Assembly (NCBI GenBank): GCA_934130435.1
Contig: CAKOYB010000017.1
Span: forward strand, 1 to 15,207
DNA from: an uncultured Clostridia bacterium
GTDB taxonomy: Bacteria; Bacillota; Clostridia; TANB77; CAG-508
DNA length: 15,207 bases
Reading direction: 5' to 3'
Below are positions 6,687 through 14,574 of the stretch, piece by piece (positions within the stretch are counted from its first letter, which is position 1; each line of letters begins with the position of its first letter). The notes under the pieces were generated by a model. That model saw nothing but the letters and a program-made list of their open reading frames with translations. It ran no database searches and was not told where the DNA came from. The position numbers and the translations under genes were made by a program.

Positions 6687-7401
6687 TTTAATTAAAGACA
6701 AAACTTCTTTTTGTGTTAAATATCTCCACTTTCCAAGTTCTAAGTCTTTAACTCCAATACTTCCTATTTTAGTTCTATGTAAAGCAATTACTTTTTTATC
6801 TATAGCCTCACACATTTTTCTAATCTGCCTGTTTTTTCCCTCATGTATTGTAATTTCAAGTCTTGATATGTTTTTTTCAATATCTGTTTTTAAAATTTTC
6901 ACTTTAGCTGGTTTAGTTATATAGTCATCAATTTTTACTCCGCTTCTCAAGCTTAATAACTTCTTCTTTTGATATAATTTCTTTAATTGTTACCGTATAA
7001 GTTTTATCAATCTCATGACTTGGATGAGTTATTTTATTTATAAATTCTCCATCATTGCTTAAAATAAGTGCTCCTGATGTATACATATCTAGTCTGCCTG
7101 CTGGCACAACTCTTTTATTAATTTTTATTAAGTCTAGTACAGTGTCTCTATTAAATTGATCTTTTGCAGTAGTTACATAACCTATTGGTTTATTTAATAA
7201 TATATATACTAGTTCTTCATTTTTCTGTACTAATTTATTATCAAAATAAACTTTATCTTTTTTAGGATCTATTTTTGTACCCAATTCATTAACTATTTTT
7301 TCATTTACTTTTACTCTTCCTTGTTGAATATATTCTTCACACTTTCTTCGTGAAGCTATACCTGCACTTGCAAGATACTTTTGTAGTCTTTCTTCTTCCA
7401 T
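6684..7401 (-). pseudogene. rluB: 23S rRNA pseudouridine synthase RluB, interrupted by a +1 frameshift
   Basis: The family converts a uridine of 23S rRNA (position 2605 in E. coli numbering) to pseudouridine. The first frame (7401-6928) has an S4 RNA-binding domain (MEEERLQKYLASAGIASRRKCEEYI), the ILLNKPIGYVTT segment and the catalytic AGRLDMYTSG with Asp105, and runs off after EEVIKLEKRSKN. The second frame (6950-6684) continues GVKIDDYITKPAKVKIL, then EITIHEGKNRQIRKMCEAI and a normal C-terminus. The joint within 6940-6951 needs removal of one base: without it the reading is KLEKGVKIDD or KLRSGVKIDD, the family consensus. Both halves are otherwise intact, so the lesion is recent or a sequence error. 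A product stopping at 6928 keeps the active Asp but loses about a third of the fold. It is last in the miaB-mutS-rluD operon, 20 bp after rluD. Start ATG follows AGAAAGG. Confidence 0.85.
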
Positions 7402-7421
7402 AAAAATTTACCTTTCTAACA

Positions 7422-8330
7422 CTATTTTTGGTCAAGTTCATCCAAGACTTTCTGAAAGTACTCTGGTATTGGTGCCTCTAGTTTTAAAATTTTACCTGTT
7501 ATAGGATGTTTAAATTCTAAACTTTTGGCATGTAGCATTTGGCCTATAACTCCAAATGGATTTTTTCCATTTGAATATACCATATCACCTACAACTGGAT
7601 ATCCAATATTGGCAAGATGTACTCTTATTTGATGTGTTCTTCCTGTATCTATTTTTATATCAAGTAAAGTATAGTCTTTGTACCTTTTTAAAACTTCAAA
7701 ATGTGTTACTGCATTTTTTCCATCTTTTCTTACTGCCATCTTTTTTCTATCTGAGTTGCTTCTTCCAATAGGCATATTTATTGTTGCTTTGTTTTCTTTT
7801 ACAACTCCCCTAACTAAAGCTATATACTTTTTTATGATTTCCCTATTTTTTATTTGATTGCTCAAATTTATATGTGCTTTATCATTTTTCGCAATTATTA
7901 GAAGCCCTGATGTATCCTTATCTAGCCTATGCACAATTCCTGGTCTTAATGCTCCACCTATTCCAGATAATGAGTCTTTGCATATATTCATTATTGCATT
8001 AACCAATGTTCCATCTGGATTTCCATTTGCAGGATGAACAACAAGTCCCTTGGGTTTGTTTACAACAATTATGTCATTATCCTCATATATAATCTCAATA
8101 GGTATATCCTCTGGCTTTATATTTAATTCTTTTATTTCGATTTCCTGTATTTTTATAATATCATTTAACTTTGTTTTATAAGAAGGTTTTTCTTTTTTGT
8201 TATTAACAAATATTTTCTCTTCCTGTAAGAGTTTTTGAATCATAGTTCTTGATATTTCTGTATTTAATATGGAAATAGCTTTATCTAACCTTAAATTCTG
8301 TACTTCTTCATTTACTATATATTCTTTCAA
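7422..8330 (-). CDS. rluD: RluD-family large-subunit rRNA pseudouridine synthase, TTG start
   Basis: RluA/RluD-type enzymes isomerise specific uridines in 23S rRNA (1911/1915/1917 region for RluD). The protein (302 aa, normal length) has an N-terminal S4 domain (RLDKAISILNTEISRTMIQKLLQEEKIFVNN), the IIYEDNDIIVVNKPKGLVVHPA strand, the catalytic motif HRLDKDTSG with Asp137, then TGRTHQIRVHLANIGYPVVGD and a conserved end. The start codon is TTG (8330-8328) with AGGAG 5 nt upstream; the next in-frame ATG would delete much of the S4 domain. It begins 23 bp after mutS and is followed by rluB after 20 bp, so all are co-transcribed. RluC-like specificity cannot be excluded from sequence. In many relatives rluD sits behind lspA; its place behind mutS is a lineage arrangement. 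Confidence 0.88.
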   Translation of the reverse strand: MKEYIVNEEVQNLRLDKAISILNTEISRTMIQKLLQEEKIFVNNKKEKPSYKTKLNDIIKIQEIEIKELNIKPEDIPIEIIYEDNDIIVVNKPKGLVVHPANGNPDGTLVNAIMNICKDSLSGIGGALRPGIVHRLDKDTSGLLIIAKNDKAHINLSNQIKNREIIKKYIALVRGVVKENKATINMPIGRSNSDRKKMAVRKDGKNAVTHFEVLKRYKDYTLLDIKIDTGRTHQIRVHLANIGYPVVGDMVYSNGKNPFGVIGQMLHAKSLEFKHPITGKILKLEAPIPEYFQKVLDELDQK

Positions 8331-8353
8331 TATTTCTCCTTTAAACTTTATAA

Positions 8354-10963
8354 TTATGAAGCACTTTCCTTCAATTTTACTAATATATTTAATGCATCTA
8401 TTGGTGTCAATTCATTTACATTAACTTTATCTAACTCGTGAGCAATGTCCGCTAGTTTATAATTATACATATCCAATTGACCACTTACTATTTTTTTTGA
8501 TTGTTTTTCTACATTCTTATTATTAAGCACATTTTTCTTTTCTATATTTTTTAATATTTCAGTTGCACTTTTTAATACTTCTTGTGGAACCCCTGCAAGT
8601 TTTGCTACATGTATACCATAGCTTTCATCTGTTCCACCTTTAACTATTTTTCTTAAGAAAATTATATCTTCTCCTTTTTCTTTTACTGCAACAGAATAAT
8701 TCTTTACACCATCAAGCTTATTTTCTAAATCTGTTAATTCATGATAGTGTGTAGCAAAGAGAGTTTTTGCTCCGCATTTTTCTTTATTAGATATATATTC
8801 GGCAACTGCCCAAGCAATTGAAAGTCCATCATATGTAGATGTTCCTCTTCCAATTTCGTCTAATATAACTAAGCTGTTGCTTGTTGCATCTTTTAATATA
8901 TTTGCAACTTCAGTCATTTCAACCATAAATGTACTTTGCCCCATGCTTAAATCATCAGATGCTCCAACTCTTGTAAATATCTTATCTACTACCCCAATTC
9001 GTGCTTGTTGTGCTGGTACAAAACTACCTATTTGTGCCATTAAAGTAATTAGTGCAACTTGCCTCATGTATGTTGATTTTCCTGCCATATTAGGTCCTGT
9101 AATTATTGCTAATCTATCAGTTTCCTTATTTAAGTATGTATCGTTTGACACAAAACTTCCAGATGGAAGCATCTTTTCTATTACTGGATGTCTTCCTTCT
9201 TTTATATTAATCTCTCCACTATTGTCTATTATTGGCATAGTATAATTCATGTCTGATGCAACTGTTGCAAAAGATGCTATTACATCCAAAATAGAAACTA
9301 TAGTTGCTGCCTTTTGAATTCTTTGTATTTCCTTTGAAATTTTATTTCTAATATCCTGGAAAATATTATATTCAAGTTCAATCAACTTTTCTTGTGCGCC
9401 TAATGTCTTCTCTTCTAATTCTTTCAATTCTTCTGTTATATATCTTTCAGCCCCTGTTAAAGTTTGTTTTCTTATATATCTATCTGGCACTTGATCTAAG
9501 TAAGATTTTGTAACTTCTATAAAATATCCAAATACTTTATTGTATCCAACCTTTAAATTTTTAATTCCTGTTAACTCTTTTTCTTTAGATTCTAGTTTTA
9601 TTATCCACATTTTTCCATTAGTAGTCATATCTTTTAGTTCGTCTGCTTGATCATTATACCCTTTTTTTATTAAATTTCCTTCTTTAACAGAAATTGGAGG
9701 TTCGTCAACTATTGAATCGTTGATTAGTTCATAAATATCTTTAAGTTCGTCCATTTCCTCAAAAAGCTCTTTTAATAATCCTGATGAGCTTTTTGATAAT
9801 ATGTTCTTTAAATCTGGAAGTTGTCCTATTGAATTTTTTAGTGAAATTAAATCCCTTCCATTTGCATTTCCATAAGATATTTTTCCTATTAGTCTTTCTA
9901 TGTCATAAACTTTTTTTAGTTTTTCAATAATATCATCCTTAAAAATTGGATTATCTTTTAACTCTTTAACAGATTCTAATCTTTTATTAATCTCTTTAAC
10001 ATCTAATAATGGATCATTAATCCATCTTCTTAACATTCTTCCGCCCATTGATGTTGATGTTTTATCAAGTACCCACAATAGAGTACCTTTTTTTGTTTTA
10101 TCTCTCATTTTCTCTGTTAATTCTAAGTTTCTTCTTGAATTTATATCTAGTGACATATATTTTGTAATATTATATAAGTTAATCTTGTTTATATGGCTTA
10201 GTTTTATTTTTTGTGTTTCATTTAAGTATTGTAACAAACCATTGGCAGCAATAATAGAAAGCTCATTATTTTCTATATTACTAATTTCTTTTTGTTCCAT
10301 GTAAATAGAATAGTTATTTATAAGCTCCTCATAATTACTTTCAAATTCTTCATTATCTATTTTTGATATATAACTATCAAATCTTTCTTTAATTCTGTCT
10401 ATTTCTTCTGCTGTAGAAATCATCATATTGTTTACAACTATTTCTGCTGGAGTATATCTAGAAATTTCATCTAAAAGCTTAACAAAATTTCCAGTTTGCT
10501 TAATTTGAGTTGCATAAAAATCACCAGTAGAAATGTCGCAAACTGCCATACCAAAATATAAGCCATTTTTATATATTGACATTATATAATTATTCTTTTT
10601 ATCATCTAGCATATTTGTTTCAATTACTGTTCCAGGTGTAACTACTCTTATAACATCTCTTTTTACAATTCCTTTTGCCTTTTTAGGATCTTCTAATTGC
10701 TCACAAATTGCTACCTTATATCCTTTTGATATTAATCTTGAAATATATATTTCAGCAGCATGGAATGGAATTCCGCACATTGGAGCTCTTTCTTCTTGTC
10801 CACAATCCTTTCCTGTTAAAGTAAGTTCTAGTTCTCTTGATGCTGTTATTGCATCATCAAAAAACATTTCATAAAAGTCACCTAATCTATAAAACAATAT
10901 ACAATCTTTATACTTTTCCTTTGTTGTAAGATAGTGTTGCATCATTGGAGAATACTCTGCCAT
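8354..10963 (-). CDS. mutS: DNA mismatch repair ATPase MutS
   Basis: MutS dimers recognise base mismatches and small loops and recruit MutL. The 869-aa protein is full length. The N-terminal domain carries the mismatch-reading Phe-x-Glu motif in LGDFYEMFF (Phe30, Glu32). The lever and clamp region follows, then the ATPase: Walker A GPNMAGKST (623-631), Walker B ILDE (700-703, DEIGRGTSTYDG) and FATHYHEL. A QLDMY motif at 829-833 resembles beta-clamp-binding motifs of MutS C-termini, and the tail ELTPIDALNILVKLKE is the conserved helical end. ATG at 10963 follows AAGGAAGGG. It lies 16 bp after the unknown mTERF-like gene and 23 bp before rluD; expression presumably comes from the miaB promoter. 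mutL is not in the window although it commonly follows mutS in Clostridia; rluD and rluB occupy that place. Confidence 0.97.
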   Translation of the reverse strand: MAEYSPMMQHYLTTKEKYKDCILFYRLGDFYEMFFDDAITASRELELTLTGKDCGQEERAPMCGIPFHAAEIYISRLISKGYKVAICEQLEDPKKAKGIVKRDVIRVVTPGTVIETNMLDDKKNNYIMSIYKNGLYFGMAVCDISTGDFYATQIKQTGNFVKLLDEISRYTPAEIVVNNMMISTAEEIDRIKERFDSYISKIDNEEFESNYEELINNYSIYMEQKEISNIENNELSIIAANGLLQYLNETQKIKLSHINKINLYNITKYMSLDINSRRNLELTEKMRDKTKKGTLLWVLDKTSTSMGGRMLRRWINDPLLDVKEINKRLESVKELKDNPIFKDDIIEKLKKVYDIERLIGKISYGNANGRDLISLKNSIGQLPDLKNILSKSSSGLLKELFEEMDELKDIYELINDSIVDEPPISVKEGNLIKKGYNDQADELKDMTTNGKMWIIKLESKEKELTGIKNLKVGYNKVFGYFIEVTKSYLDQVPDRYIRKQTLTGAERYITEELKELEEKTLGAQEKLIELEYNIFQDIRNKISKEIQRIQKAATIVSILDVIASFATVASDMNYTMPIIDNSGEINIKEGRHPVIEKMLPSGSFVSNDTYLNKETDRLAIITGPNMAGKSTYMRQVALITLMAQIGSFVPAQQARIGVVDKIFTRVGASDDLSMGQSTFMVEMTEVANILKDATSNSLVILDEIGRGTSTYDGLSIAWAVAEYISNKEKCGAKTLFATHYHELTDLENKLDGVKNYSVAVKEKGEDIIFLRKIVKGGTDESYGIHVAKLAGVPQEVLKSATEILKNIEKKNVLNNKNVEKQSKKIVSGQLDMYNYKLADIAHELDKVNVNELTPIDALNILVKLKESAS

Positions 10964-10979
10964 AACTATTACCCTTCCT

Positions 10980-11444
10980 TTATTTTCCTTTTTCTATATC
11001 TTCACGTTTTTTTCTAAATATTCCTGGATTACTCTTAATTTTTTCATTAGCTTCTTTGATATTTCCTCCATTTTTTTGAGTTATAATTTCACACTTTGCG
11101 ATTATATTTCTAGTAATGTCTGAACTTAAAATTCTAGGATTTCTTAAGATCATTGCGACAACGTCTTGGCTTCTCATATATCCATTACTAGCTTCTTCTA
11201 TATCCTTATTTCTTTTTTCAAAGTATTCTAATAATTCTAATAATTTTTTAGCTAATGTAAACTTAGAAATTTTTGTTTGCTTTCTTTCCTGACATCTATC
11301 ATAAATATCTTCAATCCATTCTGGTTGAATTCCTTTTTGGGCTAACCCCTCTATCATTAATTTATATTCCTCAGATTCTACTGCCTTTTTCTTTTTGTCT
11401 CTTCCAACTCTTCCAGTTCCATTTGGACTTTTATATCTAGCCAT
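10980..11444 (-). CDS. 154-aa mTERF-like helical protein of unknown function, between miaB and mutS
   Basis: The N-terminus is very basic and glycine-rich (ARYKSPNGTGRVGRDKKKK), as in nucleic-acid-binding proteins. The rest is predicted helical. Residues ~88-150 (YMRSQDVVAMILRNPRILSSDITRNIIAKCEIITQKNGGNIKEANEKIKSNPGIF) show the helix - NPxIL - helix - NPxIF rhythm of mTERF repeats, with two NP-hydrophobic motifs about 45 residues apart. I recall short proteins of this kind in gut Clostridia, but no function. The ATG at 11444 follows AAGGAGAG at 6 nt and overlaps the last 8 bp of miaB, so translation is probably coupled; mutS follows after 16 bp. Placement between a tRNA-modification gene and a repair gene, plus the basic head, suggests an RNA- or DNA-binding job; that is inference. 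Confidence 0.75.
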   Translation of the reverse strand: MARYKSPNGTGRVGRDKKKKAVESEEYKLMIEGLAQKGIQPEWIEDIYDRCQERKQTKISKFTLAKKLLELLEYFEKRNKDIEEASNGYMRSQDVVAMILRNPRILSSDITRNIIAKCEIITQKNGGNIKEANEKIKSNPGIFRKKREDIEKGK

Positions 11445-12822
11445 TTATTATCTCTCCTTTTAAATACCACACACAATTTTCTGTAATTTTAACATTAACT
11501 GTTTTATTTATATTTAATTTATCGGCTTCTACTATAACAACCTTATTACTGTCAGTTCTACCACTTAAAGTATTCTCGTTCGTCTTACTAGTATTTTCTA
11601 TTAAAATCTTTTGAATTGTGCCAACATATTTTTGATTATTTTCTTCTATTTGTTTTTCAACTAATTCCTTAAGTCTATCAAATCTTTTATGCTTAATTTC
11701 TTCTTTAATCTGGTTTTCCATTCTATCTGCAACTGTGCCTTTTCTTCTTGAATATATAAACATAAAAACCTGTTCAAATCCAACTTTTTTTACAACATCA
11801 AGAGTATCTTCAAAGTCCTCTTCTGTTTCACCAGGGAATCCAACTATTATATCTGTTGTTAAAGCAATATTTGGTATTCTTTTTTTTATTTTATCAACGA
11901 GTTCTAAATATTGCTCTTTTGTGTACTTTCTGTTCATTAATCTCAACACATTTGTGCTTCCAGATTGCATTGGTAAATGAATGCACTTTGAAACTTTCTC
12001 TGAATTTGCTATTGCCTCTATAACATCATCTGTAAAATCTTTAGGATGTGGAGATATAAATCGTATAATTTCAATTTCATCTATGTTACTTATATCTGTT
12101 AAAAGGTTTGCAAAATTGTATGAATCTCCTCCATTATATGAATTAACATTTTGACCCAGTAAAGTTATTTCTTTGTATCCGTCTTTTGCAAGTTCCTTTA
12201 TTTCTTTTATTATTTTCTCTGGCTTTCTGCTTCTTTCTCTTCCTCTAACATATGGTACAATACAATAACTACAAAAATTATTACATCCATACATTATTGT
12301 AACATATGCCTTAATATCATTTTCTCTTTTTATTGGTATTCCTTCATATATTTCACCATCAATGTCAATAACATCATTTATTTTACTTTTTCCCATTAAT
12401 ATGTTGTATATGTCTTCTGGTAATTTATGTAGAGTATGTGTTCCAAATATTATATCAACATATGGGTAACTCTTTTTCAATTTATCTACTATATGGTTCT
12501 CCTGCATCATACAACCACCAATAGCAATAATTGTATCTTTATTATTTTGTTTTACTTTTTTTACTTCTCCAAGCTTTCCAAACAATTTATCTTCTGCATT
12601 TTCTCGTATGCAACATGTATTAAATACAATTACATTTGCTTTTTCTACATCCTGTGTTCTTTTATAATTCATTTTCTCAAGCATTCCGCTTATTTTTTCA
12701 GAGTCATTCTCATTTAATGAGCACCCCATGGTTAAAATATAATAGTTCAGATTTCTTTCTTTATTAATATTTTTTATTTTTTCTATATAATTTAATTGTA
12801 CTTTTATTTCTTCGTTCTTCAA
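11437..12822 (-). CDS. miaB: tRNA-2-methylthio-N6-dimethylallyladenosine synthase MiaB, TTG start
   Basis: MiaB adds a methylthio group at C2 of i6A37 in tRNAs reading UNN codons, using radical SAM chemistry and two Fe-S clusters. In the 461-aa protein the N-terminal auxiliary-cluster cysteines are visible: TMGCS (Cys34), NTCCIRENAEDK (Cys70) and GGCMMQE (Cys104). The radical SAM motif YGCNNFCSYCIVPYVRGRERSR gives Cys180, Cys184 and Cys187, and a TRAM domain ends the protein. TMGCSLN replaces the usual TxGCQMN. An ATG at 12837 would lie at or next to the predicted transcription start with no Shine-Dalgarno; its own ATGGAGG supplies GGAGG spaced 8 nt before an in-frame TTG at 12822, so I take that as the start. 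First gene of the operon; its stop overlaps the next gene by 8 bp. Confidence 0.93.
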   Translation of the reverse strand: MKNEEIKVQLNYIEKIKNINKERNLNYYILTMGCSLNENDSEKISGMLEKMNYKRTQDVEKANVIVFNTCCIRENAEDKLFGKLGEVKKVKQNNKDTIIAIGGCMMQENHIVDKLKKSYPYVDIIFGTHTLHKLPEDIYNILMGKSKINDVIDIDGEIYEGIPIKRENDIKAYVTIMYGCNNFCSYCIVPYVRGRERSRKPEKIIKEIKELAKDGYKEITLLGQNVNSYNGGDSYNFANLLTDISNIDEIEIIRFISPHPKDFTDDVIEAIANSEKVSKCIHLPMQSGSTNVLRLMNRKYTKEQYLELVDKIKKRIPNIALTTDIIVGFPGETEEDFEDTLDVVKKVGFEQVFMFIYSRRKGTVADRMENQIKEEIKHKRFDRLKELVEKQIEENNQKYVGTIQKILIENTSKTNENTLSGRTDSNKVVIVEADKLNINKTVNVKITENCVWYLKGEIING

Positions 12823-12844
12823 AACTTTAGCCTCCATATTTAAT

Positions 12845-12873
12845 ATTTTATTATATTTTTCCACTATTTTCAA
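12845..12873 (-). promoter_or_regulatory. promoter of the miaB-mutS-rluD-rluB operon
   Basis: Minus strand TTGAAA (12873-12868), 17-bp spacer, TAAAAT (12850-12845). The implied transcription start near 12838 leaves about 16 nt before the TTG start at 12822, which supports that start choice. Confidence 0.6.
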
Positions 12874-12888
12874 GTTTTTTTATCATTA

Positions 12889-12924
12889 AAATAGACGATT
12901 ATATTTATATACAATCGTCTATTT
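12889..12924 (-). terminator. Rho-independent terminator between hpt and miaB
   Basis: A perfect 12-bp stem AAATAGACGATT/AATCGTCTATTT (12889-12900 and 12913-12924) with a 12-nt loop, starting 2 bp after the hpt stop codon and ending in TTTT on the minus strand. It separates hpt from the miaB promoter. Confidence 0.8.
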
Positions 12925-12926
12925 TT

Positions 12927-13448
12927 TTAACCTATATATACTATATCTTCAAGATTTCTATATTTTTCATCATAATCTAGTCCATATCCAAAAATAAATT
13001 TATCTTCAATTTCAAATCCAGTGTAATCAATATCTATTGGTTTTGTCCTACGAGATTTTTTATCTAGAAGAACACATATTTTAATTGTTTTTGGATTTTT
13101 GGTTTTTAAGTGATCATATAAATAATTTAGTGTTATACCAGAATCTATTATATCTTCTACTATTATTACATTTTTGTTTTCTATATCTTCGCTAACATCT
13201 AGCTTAAAATTAATTTTTCCTGTAGTTTCTCTTTGATTTGTTCCATAGCTACTAACCTTAATAAAGTCTAAAATCAAATTTTCATTTTTAATTTTTTTTG
13301 CTAGATCAATTGCAAAGCACACTGCTCCTTTAAGAACACAAATCATTATTATCTCTTCATTTTTATAATCTTCTGAAATTTTAGTTGCAATTTCTTCTAC
13401 TCTTTTTTGAATCTCTTCTTTTTTTATTAATACATTTACTTTTTCCAT
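12927..13448 (-). CDS. hpt: hypoxanthine phosphoribosyltransferase
   Basis: The enzyme makes IMP (and usually GMP) from hypoxanthine or guanine and PRPP in purine salvage. The 173-aa protein has typical family length. Visible motifs: LKGAVCFAIDLAKKI (39-53, PPi-binding loop region), SSYG (66-69, flexible catalytic loop), VIIVEDIIDSGITL with EDIIDSG at 98-104 (PRPP loop, Asp102), a conserved KxRRTKP stretch and the C-terminal FIFGYGLDYDEKYRNL, which closes on the purine and metal. An ATG at 13460 would add four residues, but the GGAG inside that codon run sits 6 nt before the ATG at 13448, making the latter the start. It is transcribed alone from its own promoter and ends in a strong terminator. 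In many Firmicutes hpt lies next to tilS and ftsH; here it does not. Confidence 0.93.
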   Translation of the reverse strand: MEKVNVLIKKEEIQKRVEEIATKISEDYKNEEIIMICVLKGAVCFAIDLAKKIKNENLILDFIKVSSYGTNQRETTGKINFKLDVSEDIENKNVIIVEDIIDSGITLNYLYDHLKTKNPKTIKICVLLDKKSRRTKPIDIDYTGFEIEDKFIFGYGLDYDEKYRNLEDIVYIG

Positions 13449-13479
13449 AAAATTCTCCATATATTTTTATTTTTTAAAC

Positions 13480-13488
13480 ATTATATCA
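13480..13488 (-). promoter_or_regulatory. extended -10 promoter of hpt
   Basis: TGATATAAT on the minus strand, a TGn-extended consensus -10, 32 bp before the hpt start codon. The -35 region is a T-run without clear match. Confidence 0.5.
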
Positions 13489-13503
13489 AATGTTTTTAAG
13501 AAA

Positions 13504-13542
13504 AAAAAGTAAAAATTATTAATAAAAAATTAAGTACTTTTT
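13504..13542 (-). terminator. weak AT-only terminator of the prepilin-like gene
   Basis: Arms TACTTTTT (13535-13542) and AAAAAGTA (13504-13511) pair over 8 bp around a 23-nt loop, followed on the minus strand by three T. The stem is almost all A-T, so termination may be inefficient. Confidence 0.35.
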
Positions 13543-13567
13543 CTATATTTGCATTTTTCTATAATAA

Positions 13568-14344
13568 TTAATCATCCATTCCTACTGATTCAACTGTACC
13601 AGTTATTTTGTCATTTTCAATTTTAAAACCATTGCTGTTTTTTAATGTAAATTTTTTTAAACTTAAATTCTCATCATATATGAATGATATTTCACCTTCT
13701 TCTTGATAATTAACAGTTATCTCATTACTAAATACTCCAGATAAGTTTGAAAACTTCCATTCTGAATCACTAATTTTAGTTTGTTCAAAATCTTCTAATT
13801 TTTTTCCTACAAATAATTGTTGTATATTTTTGTAATCAGAATAGAATTTTGTTGCACTGTCGTAATATTTTTGCTTATTTCCGTCTTCATCTATAAATTC
13901 TTTGTTTTTGTCTAAAACTTCAACATTACTTGGATCATTATCATTCATAAAATACATGTATGTCTTATTATTTTTAGTCTCCACAATATAAACTAATTCT
14001 GGTGAATCCATTCTCATATAAATAGCAAAGTTTCCTAAGTTTACTAATTCCGTTTGTGCTTTTTCATCTCCATTATTAGCTTTTATTAGAAGTTGTCTTA
14101 TATATTCTTCTTCACTTGTCTCATTGCTATTATCATCTATAAATTCTACATAATTTTTTATTTTTTCTTCTTCCTGTTCTTTTGCATCTAGATACTTATT
14201 CTTTCCTGTTTCTGCTTTTCCTAGAATATTATCTCCTGTTATTGCTCGTATGCTTATTACTGCTAATATCAAAAGTATTATTATTGTTATTATTAAAGCA
14301 ACTAATGTTATTCCTTTCTCATTTTTTGTTAATTTTTTTTCCAT
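13568..14344 (-). CDS. prepilin-like protein with class III signal segment, function unknown
   Basis: 258 aa. The N-terminus MEKKLTKNEKGITLVALIITIIILLILAVISI is a type IV prepilin-like leader: short basic head, Gly before the predicted cut (KG|ITLVAL), then a 20-residue hydrophobic helix. The usual Glu at mature position 5 is absent (Ala there). After the helix come GDNILGKAETGKNKYLDAKEQEEEKI, a pattern common in clostridial pseudopilins, and about 180 hydrophilic residues, Asp/Glu/Asn-rich with many short beta strands, that I do not recognise. No other pilus or type II secretion gene is in the window, so a minor pilin or stand-alone surface protein is possible. The longer frame begins at 14377, but AGGAGG 8 nt before the ATG at 14344 fixes the start. 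Upstream lies the attenuator-like leader, so expression may be conditional. Confidence 0.7.
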   Translation of the reverse strand: MEKKLTKNEKGITLVALIITIIILLILAVISIRAITGDNILGKAETGKNKYLDAKEQEEEKIKNYVEFIDDNSNETSEEEYIRQLLIKANNGDEKAQTELVNLGNFAIYMRMDSPELVYIVETKNNKTYMYFMNDNDPSNVEVLDKNKEFIDEDGNKQKYYDSATKFYSDYKNIQQLFVGKKLEDFEQTKISDSEWKFSNLSGVFSNEITVNYQEEGEISFIYDENLSLKKFTLKNSNGFKIENDKITGTVESVGMDD

Positions 14345-14376
14345 CTTTGTTCCTCCTTTTTTATTTTTGCAACGCA

Positions 14377-14406
14377 AAAAGAGATGAACTTTTATCCATC
14401 TCTTTT
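14377..14406 (-). terminator. terminator hairpin in the leader of the prepilin-like gene
   Basis: Perfect 10-bp stem AAAAGAGATG/CATCTCTTTT (14397-14406 and 14377-14386 read on the minus strand), 10-nt loop and five T at the end. It lies between the leader ORF and the AGGAGG of the prepilin-like gene, where an attenuator terminator belongs. Its 3' arm can alternatively pair with CAAAAGAG (14447-14440), just after the leader ORF. Confidence 0.7.
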
Positions 14407-14420
14407 AATATATCCAAAGT

Positions 14421-14443
14421 AAAGCAGTTTTATTTTCTGCTCT
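14421..14443 (-). promoter_or_regulatory. upstream hairpin of the leader region
   Basis: AGAGCAG (14443-14437) and CTGCTTT (14427-14421) form a 7-bp stem with a 9-nt loop, starting 11 bp after the leader ORF stop. It overlaps the segment that could act as anti-terminator against the terminator's 3' arm. Confidence 0.45.
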
Positions 14444-14454
14444 TTTGTTATTTA

Positions 14455-14514
14455 TTAAATTACATTGTGTGTGTGTGTGTGTGTTACAGCCTCAATCGTT
14501 ACAAGCTTTGTCAT
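14455..14514 (-). CDS. 19-residue Thr/His-rich leader peptide
   Basis: ATG at 14514, preceded by AAAGGAGAA at about 9 nt, encodes MTKLVTIEAVTHTHTHNVI and ends with TAA at 14455. Residues 11-16 are three Thr-His pairs encoded by an ACACAC dinucleotide run. Promoter, short leader, strong ribosome binding site, tiny ORF with repeated codons for two amino acids, then two hairpins with a terminator before the first structural gene is the standard layout of ribosome-mediated attenuation (his and thr operons of enteric bacteria). Here, though, the downstream gene is a prepilin-like protein, not a biosynthetic enzyme. Alternatively the peptide itself may act, e.g. by binding a metal through its histidines. 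The dinucleotide run could slip and shift the frame. Confidence 0.6.
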   Translation of the reverse strand: MTKLVTIEAVTHTHTHNVI

Positions 14515-14574
14515 TTGTAATTTCTCCTTTTATATTTTTCTTGCGTTGTCTTTTTACTTTAATTAACTGTTTTT

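Noticed and set aside
6928..6960. Programmed ribosomal frameshift in rluB
   Set aside because: The downstream frame is +1, but there is no slippery heptamer, no stop codon at the shift point as in prfB and no stimulatory Shine-Dalgarno. Mutation or sequence error is simpler.
8877..9245. Plus-strand 122-codon ORF
   Set aside because: Antisense to the conserved MutS ATPase domain; no start signal and no family resemblance.
14370..14548. Long-range pairing CAACGCAA (14370-14377) with TTGCGTTG (14541-14548)
   Set aside because: Complementary over 8 bp and at suggestive positions at both ends of the leader RNA, but it would have to compete with local hairpins and could arise by chance; kept only as a note.
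14377..14568. T-box or metabolite riboswitch
   Set aside because: No T-box consensus (AGGGTGGNACCGCG) or other aptamer signature that I know is visible; the small ORF and hairpins explain the leader better.
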